From a virus, in the IMG/VR virus record IMGVR_UViG_3300035670_000552, positions 1 through 39,801 of that record: a DNA stretch of 39,801 nucleotides. One strand, written 5' to 3'. This document shows positions 19,215 to 26,237 of this stretch, piece by piece. A program made the position numbers and the translations under genes. A model generated the notes under the pieces. It saw only the letters and a list, made by a program, of their open reading frames with translations, made no database searches and was not told the origin of the DNA. Within the stretch, counting starts at the first letter, position 1, and every line of letters begins with the position of its first letter.

Positions 19215-19934
19215 ATGTCCGTAGTGTTGGGAATCGAGACGCCGAAGTTCGTACTGATCGCCTCAGACAGCCAAGCCACCACCGCCAACGGGATCTTGAT
19301 GTCGTCCGGCAAGTTGATCGCCGTCGGGCCGCACGCCGTCGTCGGGCTCGTCGGTACGCTGCACTGGCAGAAGTGGGCCATGAACGATCTCTCGGAGTCC
19401 CAGCCGGAGTACGGTGCCGACGAAGACGCGCCGCGCCCTATCGGCCTCTCGGCCCACCGTTCCGCCGACTTCCGCTGGCTCCTCGACAACATGCCGGAGG
19501 ACGTGGGAGGGGACGAGCACTGTGCCGCGATGGCGGCTACCGCGCACGGGGTCTACCTTATCGACGGCGCGGGCGTGGTGCCTGTCATGCCTCACGACTA
19601 CGATGGGCGGATCAAGACCCCCGTCGCTATGGCCGCCATCGGAAGCGGGGCCGACTTCGTACTCGGGTCCGTCCTCGCCCACCTCGCGATCCTCAGCCAA
19701 GTAGAAACGGACTACGACGACCCCACGTTCCTCGTCAACGCCGTGTCGAACGCCCTTTCCACGGCCTACCGTTTCGACCCTTCGTGCTCTGGGCCGATCA
19801 ACTTCCGCCTGTTCACCAAGTCCCCCGACCTCGCCGTGGGCTCGGACCCGTTCTCGGACGACGGCGCGGACGATACGTTCTCGGACGAGGAGGACGAGGA
19901 GGACGACGACACGGACGAGGAGGACGTCCACTAG
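19215..19934 (+). CDS. Proteasome/HslV-like Ntn-hydrolase
   Basis: 239 aa from ATG 19215 (GGGGGGAG RBS). The N-terminus MSVVLGIETPKFVLIASDSQ, followed by ATTANG, aligns with HslV and proteasome beta subunits (T-x-hh-G-hh ... hhA-DSQAT). After Met removal the first residue is Ser1, Asp falls at position 17 exactly as in HslV, and Lys at 32 is one short of Lys33. The beta-sandwich continues (KLIAVGPHAVVGLVGT; VYLIDGAGVV; AIGSGADFVLGS). The C-terminus is a strongly acidic tail (DDGADD...EEDEEDDDTDEED) not found in HslV. It could process phage or host proteins, or be an inactive fold. No ATPase partner is visible nearby. The assignment rests on motifs only. Confidence 0.75.
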   Translation: MSVVLGIETPKFVLIASDSQATTANGILMSSGKLIAVGPHAVVGLVGTLHWQKWAMNDLSESQPEYGADEDAPRPIGLSAHRSADFRWLLDNMPEDVGGDEHCAAMAATAHGVYLIDGAGVVPVMPHDYDGRIKTPVAMAAIGSGADFVLGSVLAHLAILSQVETDYDDPTFLVNAVSNALSTAYRFDPSCSGPINFRLFTKSPDLAVGSDPFSDDGADDTFSDEEDEEDDDTDEEDVH

Positions 19935-19940
19935 GGCGTC

Positions 19941-20034
19941 CCCGTCCCGGTCCGTCCGGCCCCGTCCCGGTCCGTCCGGCCCCGTCCCGGTCCGTCCGGC
20001 CCCGTCCCCCGTCCCGTCCCCCGTCCGTCCGGCC
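19941..20034. repeat. 20-bp tandem repeats between convergent genes
   Basis: Three perfect copies of a 20-bp unit (starting CCCGTCCCGG, ending TCCGGC) at 19941-20000, then a degenerate C-rich tail to 20034. It fills the whole gap between the convergent Ntn-hydrolase and 79-aa genes. Confidence 0.85.
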
Positions 20035-20274
20035 CTAGCGGCCGGGGAGGGCCACGGCCTTGAGGCGGGGGCGGTTCGACGGCACGGGCTTGAGGGCGTC
20101 TTCGCCGAAGTGGAGCCGGAGGCCGGCGGGGGTTTCTACGGTGTACATGATCTTCCCGCGCCGCGCCACGGCGGGCTCGCTGACGGTGCAGTCGTACGTC
20201 CAGCCGCGCCCGTTGCGGGCGTCTACGCGGTCGCCGACGGCGAAGCGGGGGGTAAAGTCAACGGTGGTCTTCAT
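20035..20274 (-). CDS. Small protein with SH3-like GDRV motif (79 aa)
   Basis: ATG 20274 with a distant GGAC/AAGGA. FAVGDRVDARNGRGWTYDC and later strands (IMYTVETPAGLRLHFGE) fit a small SH3/KOW-like beta barrel; the GDRV turn is typical. Such domains bind nucleic acid or proteins. Last gene of the leftward block. No exact family recognised. Confidence 0.6.
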   Translation of the reverse strand: MKTTVDFTPRFAVGDRVDARNGRGWTYDCTVSEPAVARRGKIMYTVETPAGLRLHFGEDALKPVPSNRPRLKAVALPGR

Positions 20275-20289
20275 GGTGAGTGTGTCCTT

Positions 20290-20649
20290 TTAGGGTGAGT
20301 CTTCTACGGTTTTGGGAGACCCATAGATCTCCACGATTGCGGTACGGGTCGCCCATCCAAGGGCGATCTTGGTGTCGAGCGGGTAGTTGGGGTACAGATC
20401 TAGCGCCGTGTGTCTGCTCGTGGCCGGGAACCCCCGCGAGGCGATGTTCTGTTCCACGGCCGCGTACAGGTCCGGCGCCCTCGGGGCGTTCTGGAGGGCC
20501 ACGAGGGCCGCCACGGGGTCCGGCGAGAGATCGAGCACGAGGAGTGCGGGGATCTGGGCCGTCTCCGGCACAGGGTAGCCCAGCCACTTCTCCACGCGGG
20601 CGTGCAGCGCGGGGCGGAGCGCGTCGGGAACGCAGGCAAGGGGGATCAA
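20290..20649 (-). CDS. Hypothetical protein (119 aa)
   Basis: TTG 20649 overlaps the upstream stop (TTGA), behind GTGGAGGAGG. The frame is open further upstream but that part is Arg/Pro noise overlapping the next gene. Helical protein (VPDALRPALHARVEKWLG; DPVAALVALQNAPRAPDLYA), soluble. Function unknown. Confidence 0.55.
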   Translation of the reverse strand: MIPLACVPDALRPALHARVEKWLGYPVPETAQIPALLVLDLSPDPVAALVALQNAPRAPDLYAAVEQNIASRGFPATSRHTALDLYPNYPLDTKIALGWATRTAIVEIYGSPKTVEDSP

Positions 20650-20870
20650 GCCTCCTCCACGGGCTGCACCATCACGGGCGGCATGTACGCGGCGTCCTCC
20701 CCCGCCTCGGATACGCGGAGGTGGACCCAATCGCGGGCCTCCGCCTCGGAACCGAACCGCCGGCTTGCGAAGTCGAATCCGAGCACCATACGGACGGTCC
20801 CGGTATCCCACTTCCCGGCGGGGCGGACGGCGCCGTCGAACGGCAGCACGGCGACGAGTCGGTAGGTCAC
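20646..20870 (-). CDS. Hypothetical protein (74 aa)
   Basis: GTG 20870 overlaps the upstream stop (GTGA) with GGGGGG upstream. Sequence MTYRLVAVLPFDGAVRPAGK, then a strand and helix (EAEARDWVHLRVSEAGED) resembling small phage proteins with a GSEAEA-W segment. Function unknown. Confidence 0.55.
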   Translation of the reverse strand: MTYRLVAVLPFDGAVRPAGKWDTGTVRMVLGFDFASRRFGSEAEARDWVHLRVSEAGEDAAYMPPVMVQPVEEA

Positions 20871-21220
20871 ACGGCACCCCCCGCCTTCTGGCGCTCCGCC
20901 CAGAGGAGACGGACCACGGCGTCGATCTCCTCCTCCACGTCCTCGCGGCTAGGGTTTGGAGCGGTCACGACGTCGGAGGTATGGTTCAGCCAGCCCTGTG
21001 AGACGACACGCTTGATCCAATCCACCGCGCAGGCGACCCCCGCAGGCTCGTATAGATCTACGCTCGCGTCTTCGTAGTCGAGCACGAAGGTGTTGGCATC
21101 GTAGTCGATGCAGCGAAGCGTGCGGTGATCGTACTGGTATACGAGCCCACAGCGCCCTGCGCGGTCTACGACCGGGAGTCCGGCGGTGGCGATTCCGAGC
21201 ATGTCGGTTAGACGAGCCAT
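20867..21220 (-). CDS. Hypothetical protein (117 aa)
   Basis: ATG 21220 overlaps the upstream stop (TGATG); a GTG one codon earlier is possible. Begins MARLTDMLGIATAGLPVVDR with beta strands (GLVYQYDHRTLRCIDYD) and a helical C-terminus (REDVEEEIDAVVRLLWAERQ). Soluble; not recognised. Confidence 0.6.
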   Translation of the reverse strand: MARLTDMLGIATAGLPVVDRAGRCGLVYQYDHRTLRCIDYDANTFVLDYEDASVDLYEPAGVACAVDWIKRVVSQGWLNHTSDVVTAPNPSREDVEEEIDAVVRLLWAERQKAGGAV

Positions 21221-21534
21221 CACTTCTTACCTCGGGTCTTCTTGGGTTTGATCTTCTTCACGGGAGTGTTGGGGTGGACAGGGGTATTGTGTCGGACAGA
21301 GGGATCGAAGAAGACTTCTCGGTCCTGTGAGTACTCGTACGCCATGTTGAGGGCGCGGTCCCGCGAGCGGGTAGGTTTCTCGATCAAACCCCTTCGGCGC
21401 CAGATCTTAGCACCGTCGGACTTCCTGTTGTGCGTTTCGTACACGGCTGGTTGGAAGTAAGGGTAACCTCCGATGGGGACGCGCACAACGCTCACGACGA
21501 GATCGGGTGTTGTTTCGATGGCGGTGTCGGTCAT
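21220..21534 (-). CDS. Basic hypothetical protein (104 aa)
   Basis: ATG 21534 with GGAG seven bases upstream. The N-terminus MTDTAIETTPDLVVSVVRVP is followed by a basic body and a Lys-rich tail (KKIKPKKTRGKK). The tail suggests nucleic-acid contact. Longer forms of the frame overlap the lipoprotein gene and are not favoured. Confidence 0.6.
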   Translation of the reverse strand: MTDTAIETTPDLVVSVVRVPIGGYPYFQPAVYETHNRKSDGAKIWRRRGLIEKPTRSRDRALNMAYEYSQDREVFFDPSVRHNTPVHPNTPVKKIKPKKTRGKK

Positions 21535-21535
21535 G

Positions 21536-21859
21536 TCACATCTCCACAGAGGGCGCGAAGCCCCCGACATCGGCGAGGTTGTTGTCGCACCATACGCCCG
21601 AAGCGTCGATGTTCTGGAGAAGGACGTAGCACTGCCGGCCCTCCGAATCGTAGAACACGCACAGGCGGGCGTTCGGGGTAACCGCGTCACCCATGTCCAC
21701 GTCAATGATCCCCTCGCAGCGGGCCTCGACCACGGGCGGTGCGCCCGGAGCCGGGAGCGCCGGCGCAGCGGTCAGCGTGCGGCACCCAAACAGAACCATC
21801 ATCAAGGCCATCCGGCGCCACATAGGCACGGGGGACAGCGGGCTAAGCATACGAAACAT
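21536..21859 (-). CDS. Putative lipoprotein (107 aa)
   Basis: ATG 21859 with GAGGAGG four bases upstream. MWRRMALMMVLFGC is a basic start plus hydrophobic core ending in a lipobox-like L-F-G-C at about residue 26. The mature part has a Pro/Ala-rich spacer and three cysteines that could pair in the periplasm. First gene of the leftward block. It could be an outer-membrane-facing spanin or an exclusion lipoprotein; the small soluble domain fits either, and no partner inner-membrane spanin is seen. Confidence 0.6.
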   Translation of the reverse strand: MFRMLSPLSPVPMWRRMALMMVLFGCRTLTAAPALPAPGAPPVVEARCEGIIDVDMGDAVTPNARLCVFYDSEGRQCYVLLQNIDASGVWCDNNLADVGGFAPSVEM

Positions 21860-21936
21860 CGGACCTCCTCGGTTGTGCGGTAGTCTAAACCACCACCGCC
21901 GCACAGGCAACCTAGCGTCCAACCAAACAGGCGCCC

Positions 21937-21953
21937 TTGACAGCCTCTTGACA
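21937..21953 (+). promoter_or_regulatory. Tandem TTGACA element (rightward)
   Basis: TTGACA at 21937-21942 and 21948-21953, 11 bp apart. The CCCTAGCGCACA box is absent. Confidence 0.45.
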
Positions 21954-21992
21954 ACTCGGGCCGTTCCGCGAACTCGTCCCCAGCCGATAACG

Positions 21993-22020
21993 TTGAATAA
22001 TGCTTTATTTGTTCTATACC
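21993..22020 (+). promoter_or_regulatory. AT-rich promoter for virion operon
   Basis: TTGAAT (21993-21998), 16 bp, TATACC (22015-22020). GTTGAATAA-N5-TATTTGTT is identical to the terminase promoter. It would give a ~290-nt leader before the portal gene. Confidence 0.55.
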
Positions 22021-22176
22021 AAGAGAACTACCAAGTTCTACTATATATTTATTCTCTTTTCTCCCGGACCGGGAAGGTGTGGGTGCGTGATAGTGGGCAT
22101 TGGTCCGTTATAAGAAAATAAAATAAAACTATATTCAACATTCGCGGCCAGAAACGAGTTTCCAAAAACGCGAAAG

Positions 22177-22193
22177 TGTCAAGAGGTTGTCAA
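22177..22193 (-). promoter_or_regulatory. Tandem TTGACA element (leftward)
   Basis: Minus strand TTGACA 22193-22188 and 22182-22177, 11 bp apart, facing the leftward lipoprotein block 318 bp away. Confidence 0.4.
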
Positions 22194-22311
22194 GAGCCCC
22201 CGTACGGGCTTGCGCCCCGTGCTGGGACGTGGTATCGCACGCGGGCGTACGCTTGCGCGGCCGTGTGGTGGCGTGGGGCTATGGCCGTGTTATGCTTGGC
22301 TGGAGGTAACG

Positions 22312-24720
22312 ATGGTCCGTAAGCGTCTGCCGTATGTCGATGGGATCTACAACACCCTGACGGGGGTTGGTGCGGGTAAGGATACGTCCTTCGACGTTCT
22401 CGGGACGGGCGTGCTGGATTACGTCCGCCTCCGGGAGATCTATCGCCACGTCTCTTACGCCCGCCGTGCGTGTGATCTCCCGGTGGAGGACGCCACGTCC
22501 AAGGGCTACACGATCCCTCTTGAGGACGGTGCGAACGACGCCAAGTCTGTGGCGTGGCAGAACGAGCAGCGGCGGCTCAAGTTGGATCTGAACGTTGTGC
22601 AGCAGGCGAAGTGGGCGCGGGCGTTCGGTACGGCGTACTTGCTCCTGATCACCGAAGATGGATCGACGCCGGACAAGGCGCTCGACTTGGGTAGCCTCAA
22701 GCGGATCAATCAGGTCGTGTGTCTGACGGCGGACGAGTGTCGTGCGGATTCGTTCGGTTTGCTCTCGGGCATTGGCGAAACGTTCATGGATCCCGTGTAC
22801 TACCGGACTTACCTCCCGACGTTGGTGCGTAACGGCTTGGCGGAGATCCCTTCTGGTTGGGCCTCGGCGTTGTCGGGGACGGATAAGATCCACCACACGC
22901 GCATCATTCGCATGATCGGCCGTGAACTGACCCGTGACGAGATTCTCGGGCATTGGACGGAAGGCGACTCGATCATCCAAGCGATGTTTCGTGAACTGGC
23001 TCAGGCGGTTGGGGTGGACAACGCGGCGGCGATCCTTGCGGCCGAGATGAAGTTGGACGTGGTGAAGGTTCCGGGCCTCGACGCCGTGGCGGCGTCAGAT
23101 CAACGCGAGGCTTTTGAGGAACGCATGTCCCTACTCAAGCGGGGCAAGTCGCTGCTGAACATGATCATCCTCGGTCGGGACGAGGAGTTTGAGAGCCGTC
23201 AGGCTCCTGTTTCTGGATTCAAGGATCTCGGGCAGCAGGCGAAGGACGCACTGGTGGCGGCCACGGGCATCCCGGAGCCGATCCTGTTTGGCAAGGCTAC
23301 GAGCGGCATGGCCGGAGAGACGGGGATCGAGGGCGAGACGTACATGGGTCTGCTGAACACCCTGTGGCGCTTCCGCATCACGCCGGTGTACGAGCGGCTG
23401 TACACTGTGATCCGCGCTCAGAAGGCAGGACCGTACGCCGGCAACCATAGCGTGCAGTTTGAGGTCCATCCGGTCCCGCTGCGCGAGGAGCGCCCCAAGG
23501 ACGTCTGGGCACGCCGTTTGATGCAGGCGCAGATCGACAGCATGTACTACGCCGGCGGCATGGGGCCGATCCCCAAGGAGTACTTGCAGGAGCGATTCAA
23601 GGCCGCCGGTGGGTGGACGTTCGATCTGCCTCCGTACGACCCTAGCGTCTGGCCGACGGACATGCCGGAGCCCACGGGTGGTGGCGGTGGAGAAGGCGCC
23701 CCGGAGAACCCGAACACGTCGTCGCCCAACACGCAGGGCAAGAACGCGCCGGGGCAGATGCCGCCAGATCCCCTCAAGGTGGCTACACCTAGCCTCGGTG
23801 GCGCGGCGGGCGTCGATGCGCGCCCCACGAGCACCAACACGGGCCTCAGCCGATACGATGCCGAGTTCCCGAACCCAACCTCGGAAGATCGAAAGCGGCG
23901 CTACAAGATCCCCGAAGCCGTCAAGAACAACGCCAAGAAGGCGATCGAGTGGAAGGCGGAGTACGGAGAGGCCGTGCAAGGCGGTATCGACACGGGCTGG
24001 CGGCGTGCGCGCCAACTCGCCACCGAGACGTCTATCTCCGGTCAGGACGTGATCGAGATGGCGGCGTGGTGGGCGCGGCACCGGGAGACGTCCTCTAGCG
24101 TCTCGCCGGAGTGGAAGGACGAACCTTGGCGCGACAACGGGTGGATCGCCGGCCTTATCTGGGGCGGCAACACGGCGGACGAGTGGGTGACGCAGGCGCG
24201 GAGCGCGATGGGTCGCACGGACGCGGAGCCGGTCTGTCCGATCGAGACGCAGGACATCGAGGCCAACCTCGCCAACCGCCAGACGGCGATCGACAAGGCG
24301 CATTACGGCCCCGCGAATCCAAACGAGCCGGGGGACTACTGGTCCGGTAAGGCCGATCGTATGAACGCCTCCGTCGAGGAGGTGAGCGACATGAAGTGCG
24401 GCAACTGTGCGTTCTTCAACGTCAGTGATCGCATGGTTGGGTGCATCGCCAAGGGCGTTGGCGAGGATGCGTACGACGTGATCGAGGCCGGCCAGTTGGG
24501 CTACTGCGAGGCGTTCGACTTCAAGTGCGCCGCCGAACGGACGTGTGACGCTTGGGTTGTCGGTGGTCCGATCCGAGAGGACGGTACAATGATCGACAGC
24601 GAGGTCGTGGCGGACGTTCTGTCCGATCTCCACGAGGCTGTAGCCAACGCGGAAGCACCGACGAAGGCCAGCATCATGGACATGATCCTCAAAGCCATCA
24701 GTAAGGTGATGGGGGACTGA
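22312..24720 (+). CDS. Portal protein (DUF1073 type) with C-terminal extra domains
   Basis: 802 aa from ATG 22312 (GGAGGT). Residues ~1-455 match DUF1073-type portals: YRHVSYARRACDLPVEDATS, WARAFGTAYLLLITEDGS, and later ATGIPEPILFGKATSGMAGE. A Gly/Pro/Asn-rich linker follows (455-520). Next is a helical domain (YKIPEAVKNNAKKAIEWK to WARH...GWIAGLIWGG, ~530-660) of a kind often found in phage head proteins. From residue ~694, CGNCAFF, GYCEAF and CAAERTCDAW give a Cys-rich, HiPIP-like iron-sulfur or zinc motif. Portal rings form the DNA entry channel. The normal portal is shorter, so this is a multi-domain fusion. The stop overlaps the next start. Confidence 0.85.
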   Translation: MVRKRLPYVDGIYNTLTGVGAGKDTSFDVLGTGVLDYVRLREIYRHVSYARRACDLPVEDATSKGYTIPLEDGANDAKSVAWQNEQRRLKLDLNVVQQAKWARAFGTAYLLLITEDGSTPDKALDLGSLKRINQVVCLTADECRADSFGLLSGIGETFMDPVYYRTYLPTLVRNGLAEIPSGWASALSGTDKIHHTRIIRMIGRELTRDEILGHWTEGDSIIQAMFRELAQAVGVDNAAAILAAEMKLDVVKVPGLDAVAASDQREAFEERMSLLKRGKSLLNMIILGRDEEFESRQAPVSGFKDLGQQAKDALVAATGIPEPILFGKATSGMAGETGIEGETYMGLLNTLWRFRITPVYERLYTVIRAQKAGPYAGNHSVQFEVHPVPLREERPKDVWARRLMQAQIDSMYYAGGMGPIPKEYLQERFKAAGGWTFDLPPYDPSVWPTDMPEPTGGGGGEGAPENPNTSSPNTQGKNAPGQMPPDPLKVATPSLGGAAGVDARPTSTNTGLSRYDAEFPNPTSEDRKRRYKIPEAVKNNAKKAIEWKAEYGEAVQGGIDTGWRRARQLATETSISGQDVIEMAAWWARHRETSSSVSPEWKDEPWRDNGWIAGLIWGGNTADEWVTQARSAMGRTDAEPVCPIETQDIEANLANRQTAIDKAHYGPANPNEPGDYWSGKADRMNASVEEVSDMKCGNCAFFNVSDRMVGCIAKGVGEDAYDVIEAGQLGYCEAFDFKCAAERTCDAWVVGGPIREDGTMIDSEVVADVLSDLHEAVANAEAPTKASIMDMILKAISKVMGD

Positions 24721-25298
24721 TGCCTGTCCGCGAGGTTACGGCCAACGGTCGCCACGGATACAAGTGGGGGGAGAGTGGAGCGATCTACTTCTTCGACCCA
24801 GAATCCGAATCAAGTCGAGAAAGGGCGCGGCGGAAGGCGGAGATCCAAGGCTGGGTAATAAGCGAACGCACCGGAGAGCGGTACGAAGATAAGCGATCGT
24901 TCACCGGGACGGAGGCGAGCGAGCCCGCGCCCCCTAGCGATCAAATCAGCGGGAGCGAGACGAACAAGGCGGGAAGCGCGTCTACGACGAGGGGCGGGAT
25001 CGAGATCTCCTCGGCCGCCGAGAAGGTGCTCCGGCAGTACCTAAAGACGATCCCCGAAGACAAACGCAAAGGCGTCTCGATCGGCACGCTGAAAGCCGTC
25101 TATCGGCGGGGCGCCGGCGCATACAGCGCCAGCCACGATCCAAGAGCATCTAGGACGGGCTGGGCGTTTGCCCGCGTCAAGGCGTTTATCCGCCTACTCA
25201 AGTCTGGACGCCCGGACAATCCGAAGTACACAGGGGACTTCGATCTGCTACCTTCGTGGCATAAGAAGTCTCCAAAGCAGCGCAAGGATACCCCATGA
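24720..25298 (+). CDS. DUF5824-like head-associated protein (192 aa)
   Basis: ATG overlaps the portal stop (TGATG). The N-terminal ~45 residues (MPVREVTANGRHGYKWGESG, then RERARRKAEIQG) form a short motif common at the start of phage head-region proteins. The C-terminal half (TLKAVYRRGAGAYSASHDPR, WAFARVKAFIRLL, NPKYTGDFDLLP) matches the DUF5824 pattern. The central ~50 residues are a Ser/Glu-rich linker. Role unknown; probably virion or maturation related. Confidence 0.7.
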   Translation: MPVREVTANGRHGYKWGESGAIYFFDPESESSRERARRKAEIQGWVISERTGERYEDKRSFTGTEASEPAPPSDQISGSETNKAGSASTTRGGIEISSAAEKVLRQYLKTIPEDKRKGVSIGTLKAVYRRGAGAYSASHDPRASRTGWAFARVKAFIRLLKSGRPDNPKYTGDFDLLPSWHKKSPKQRKDTP

Positions 25299-26179
25299 CT
25301 GATCAAGACGCAATCAAGTACAACCAGAGATCTGCTAACGAGTTGGGTTGGACACCGGCTTGGTTTGGGGCCAAGGCGTTCGACACGGACTTGATCAAGA
25401 AGATCGTTGCGTTCCAAAAGGCCCACAAGTTGACGCCGGACGGGCTGTGTGGACCCACGACGTACCGGCACATCTTCACGGCACGCGAGGCGGGCAACGG
25501 CGTCGAGGACGACGAGAAGTCGATCATCTACGCAGGCAAGCCGTTCCGCATCAAGTGGGACAAGGTGGTCTTGTGGAACGAGCCGAAGGGGCTCCGACTG
25601 AACACGGGGACGTACACGCAGAACAGCATGTCTCGCCCAAGGCAGATCGGAATGTTCATCACACACTGGGACGTCTGTCTGTCTTCGGCGTCGTGTGTCA
25701 AGGTTCTGAATGATCGTAAGGTTTCGGTGCAGTTCTGTATCGACAATGACGGCACGATCTATCAACTCGCTGACATGCAACATACTTGTTGGCACGCGGG
25801 ATCTAGGGTCGTCAACGCCGCGTCTGTGGGTGTGGAGATCAGCAACGCTTACTCCACGAAGTACAATGATCTGTACGAGGAGCGGGGTTTCGGCCGCCGC
25901 CCTGTGATCAAGGGCCAGAAGGTCCACGGTAAGCCCCTCGGGGAGTTCCTCGGGTTCTACCCTGTGCAACTGGAAGCCCTCGCCGCACTCTGGGCCGCAG
26001 TACACGAAGCGGCGGGTGTTCCGCTGGAGATCCCTAGTGAGGGCCAGAGGGTGAGCACGGACGTGGCCTCCGGCAAGTTCAAGGGTTTCGCCTGTCATTA
26101 TCACGTCACAGAGCGTAAGATCGACTGCGCTGGATTGGACATGCAGGCGGTGCTTGACAGGTCAAAAGGGTTATGTTAG
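25295..26179 (+). CDS. Endolysin: N-acetylmuramoyl-L-alanine amidase with peptidoglycan-binding domain
   Basis: 294 aa, ATGA-coupled. Residues ~5-65 look like a peptidoglycan-binding domain (AFDTDLIKKIVAFQKAHKLT, PDGLCGPTTYRHI). Residues ~115-285 form an Amidase_2 domain: H124 in ITHWD, E181 in SVGVEIS, and H268/H270 with C278 in CHYHVTERKIDC. H124, H270 and C278 would be the zinc ligands, spaced as in T7 lysozyme. It cleaves the amide bond between MurNAc and L-Ala. No signal peptide or membrane helix, so export would depend on a holin. Its place between portal and protease genes is unusual. Confidence 0.9.
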   Translation: MTDQDAIKYNQRSANELGWTPAWFGAKAFDTDLIKKIVAFQKAHKLTPDGLCGPTTYRHIFTAREAGNGVEDDEKSIIYAGKPFRIKWDKVVLWNEPKGLRLNTGTYTQNSMSRPRQIGMFITHWDVCLSSASCVKVLNDRKVSVQFCIDNDGTIYQLADMQHTCWHAGSRVVNAASVGVEISNAYSTKYNDLYEERGFGRRPVIKGQKVHGKPLGEFLGFYPVQLEALAALWAAVHEAAGVPLEIPSEGQRVSTDVASGKFKGFACHYHVTERKIDCAGLDMQAVLDRSKGLC

Positions 26180-26237
26180 AGGATCTTGACAGCGCCCTTC
26201 GGGCGTGTTACCTCGATCACGGAGCAACCCAAGGGAC

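Larger units (their letters stand above)
21860..22311. other. Bidirectional control region before the virion operon
   Basis: 452 bp, AT-rich in the middle. It contains a rightward tandem TTGACA (21937-21953), an AT-rich rightward promoter (21993-22020), a similar leftward element (22138-22107) and a leftward tandem TTGACA (22177-22193). A short CCCGG/CCGGG hairpin lies near 22067. A stretch at ~22043-22067 resembles the sequence at ~12923-12949 downstream of the terminase promoter. Confidence 0.6.

Noticed and set aside
23131-24633. 500-codon leftward frame antisense to the portal gene
   Set aside because: Mirrors the codon bias of the real rightward gene; Arg/Leu/His-rich, no RBS, and the portal is clearly coding.
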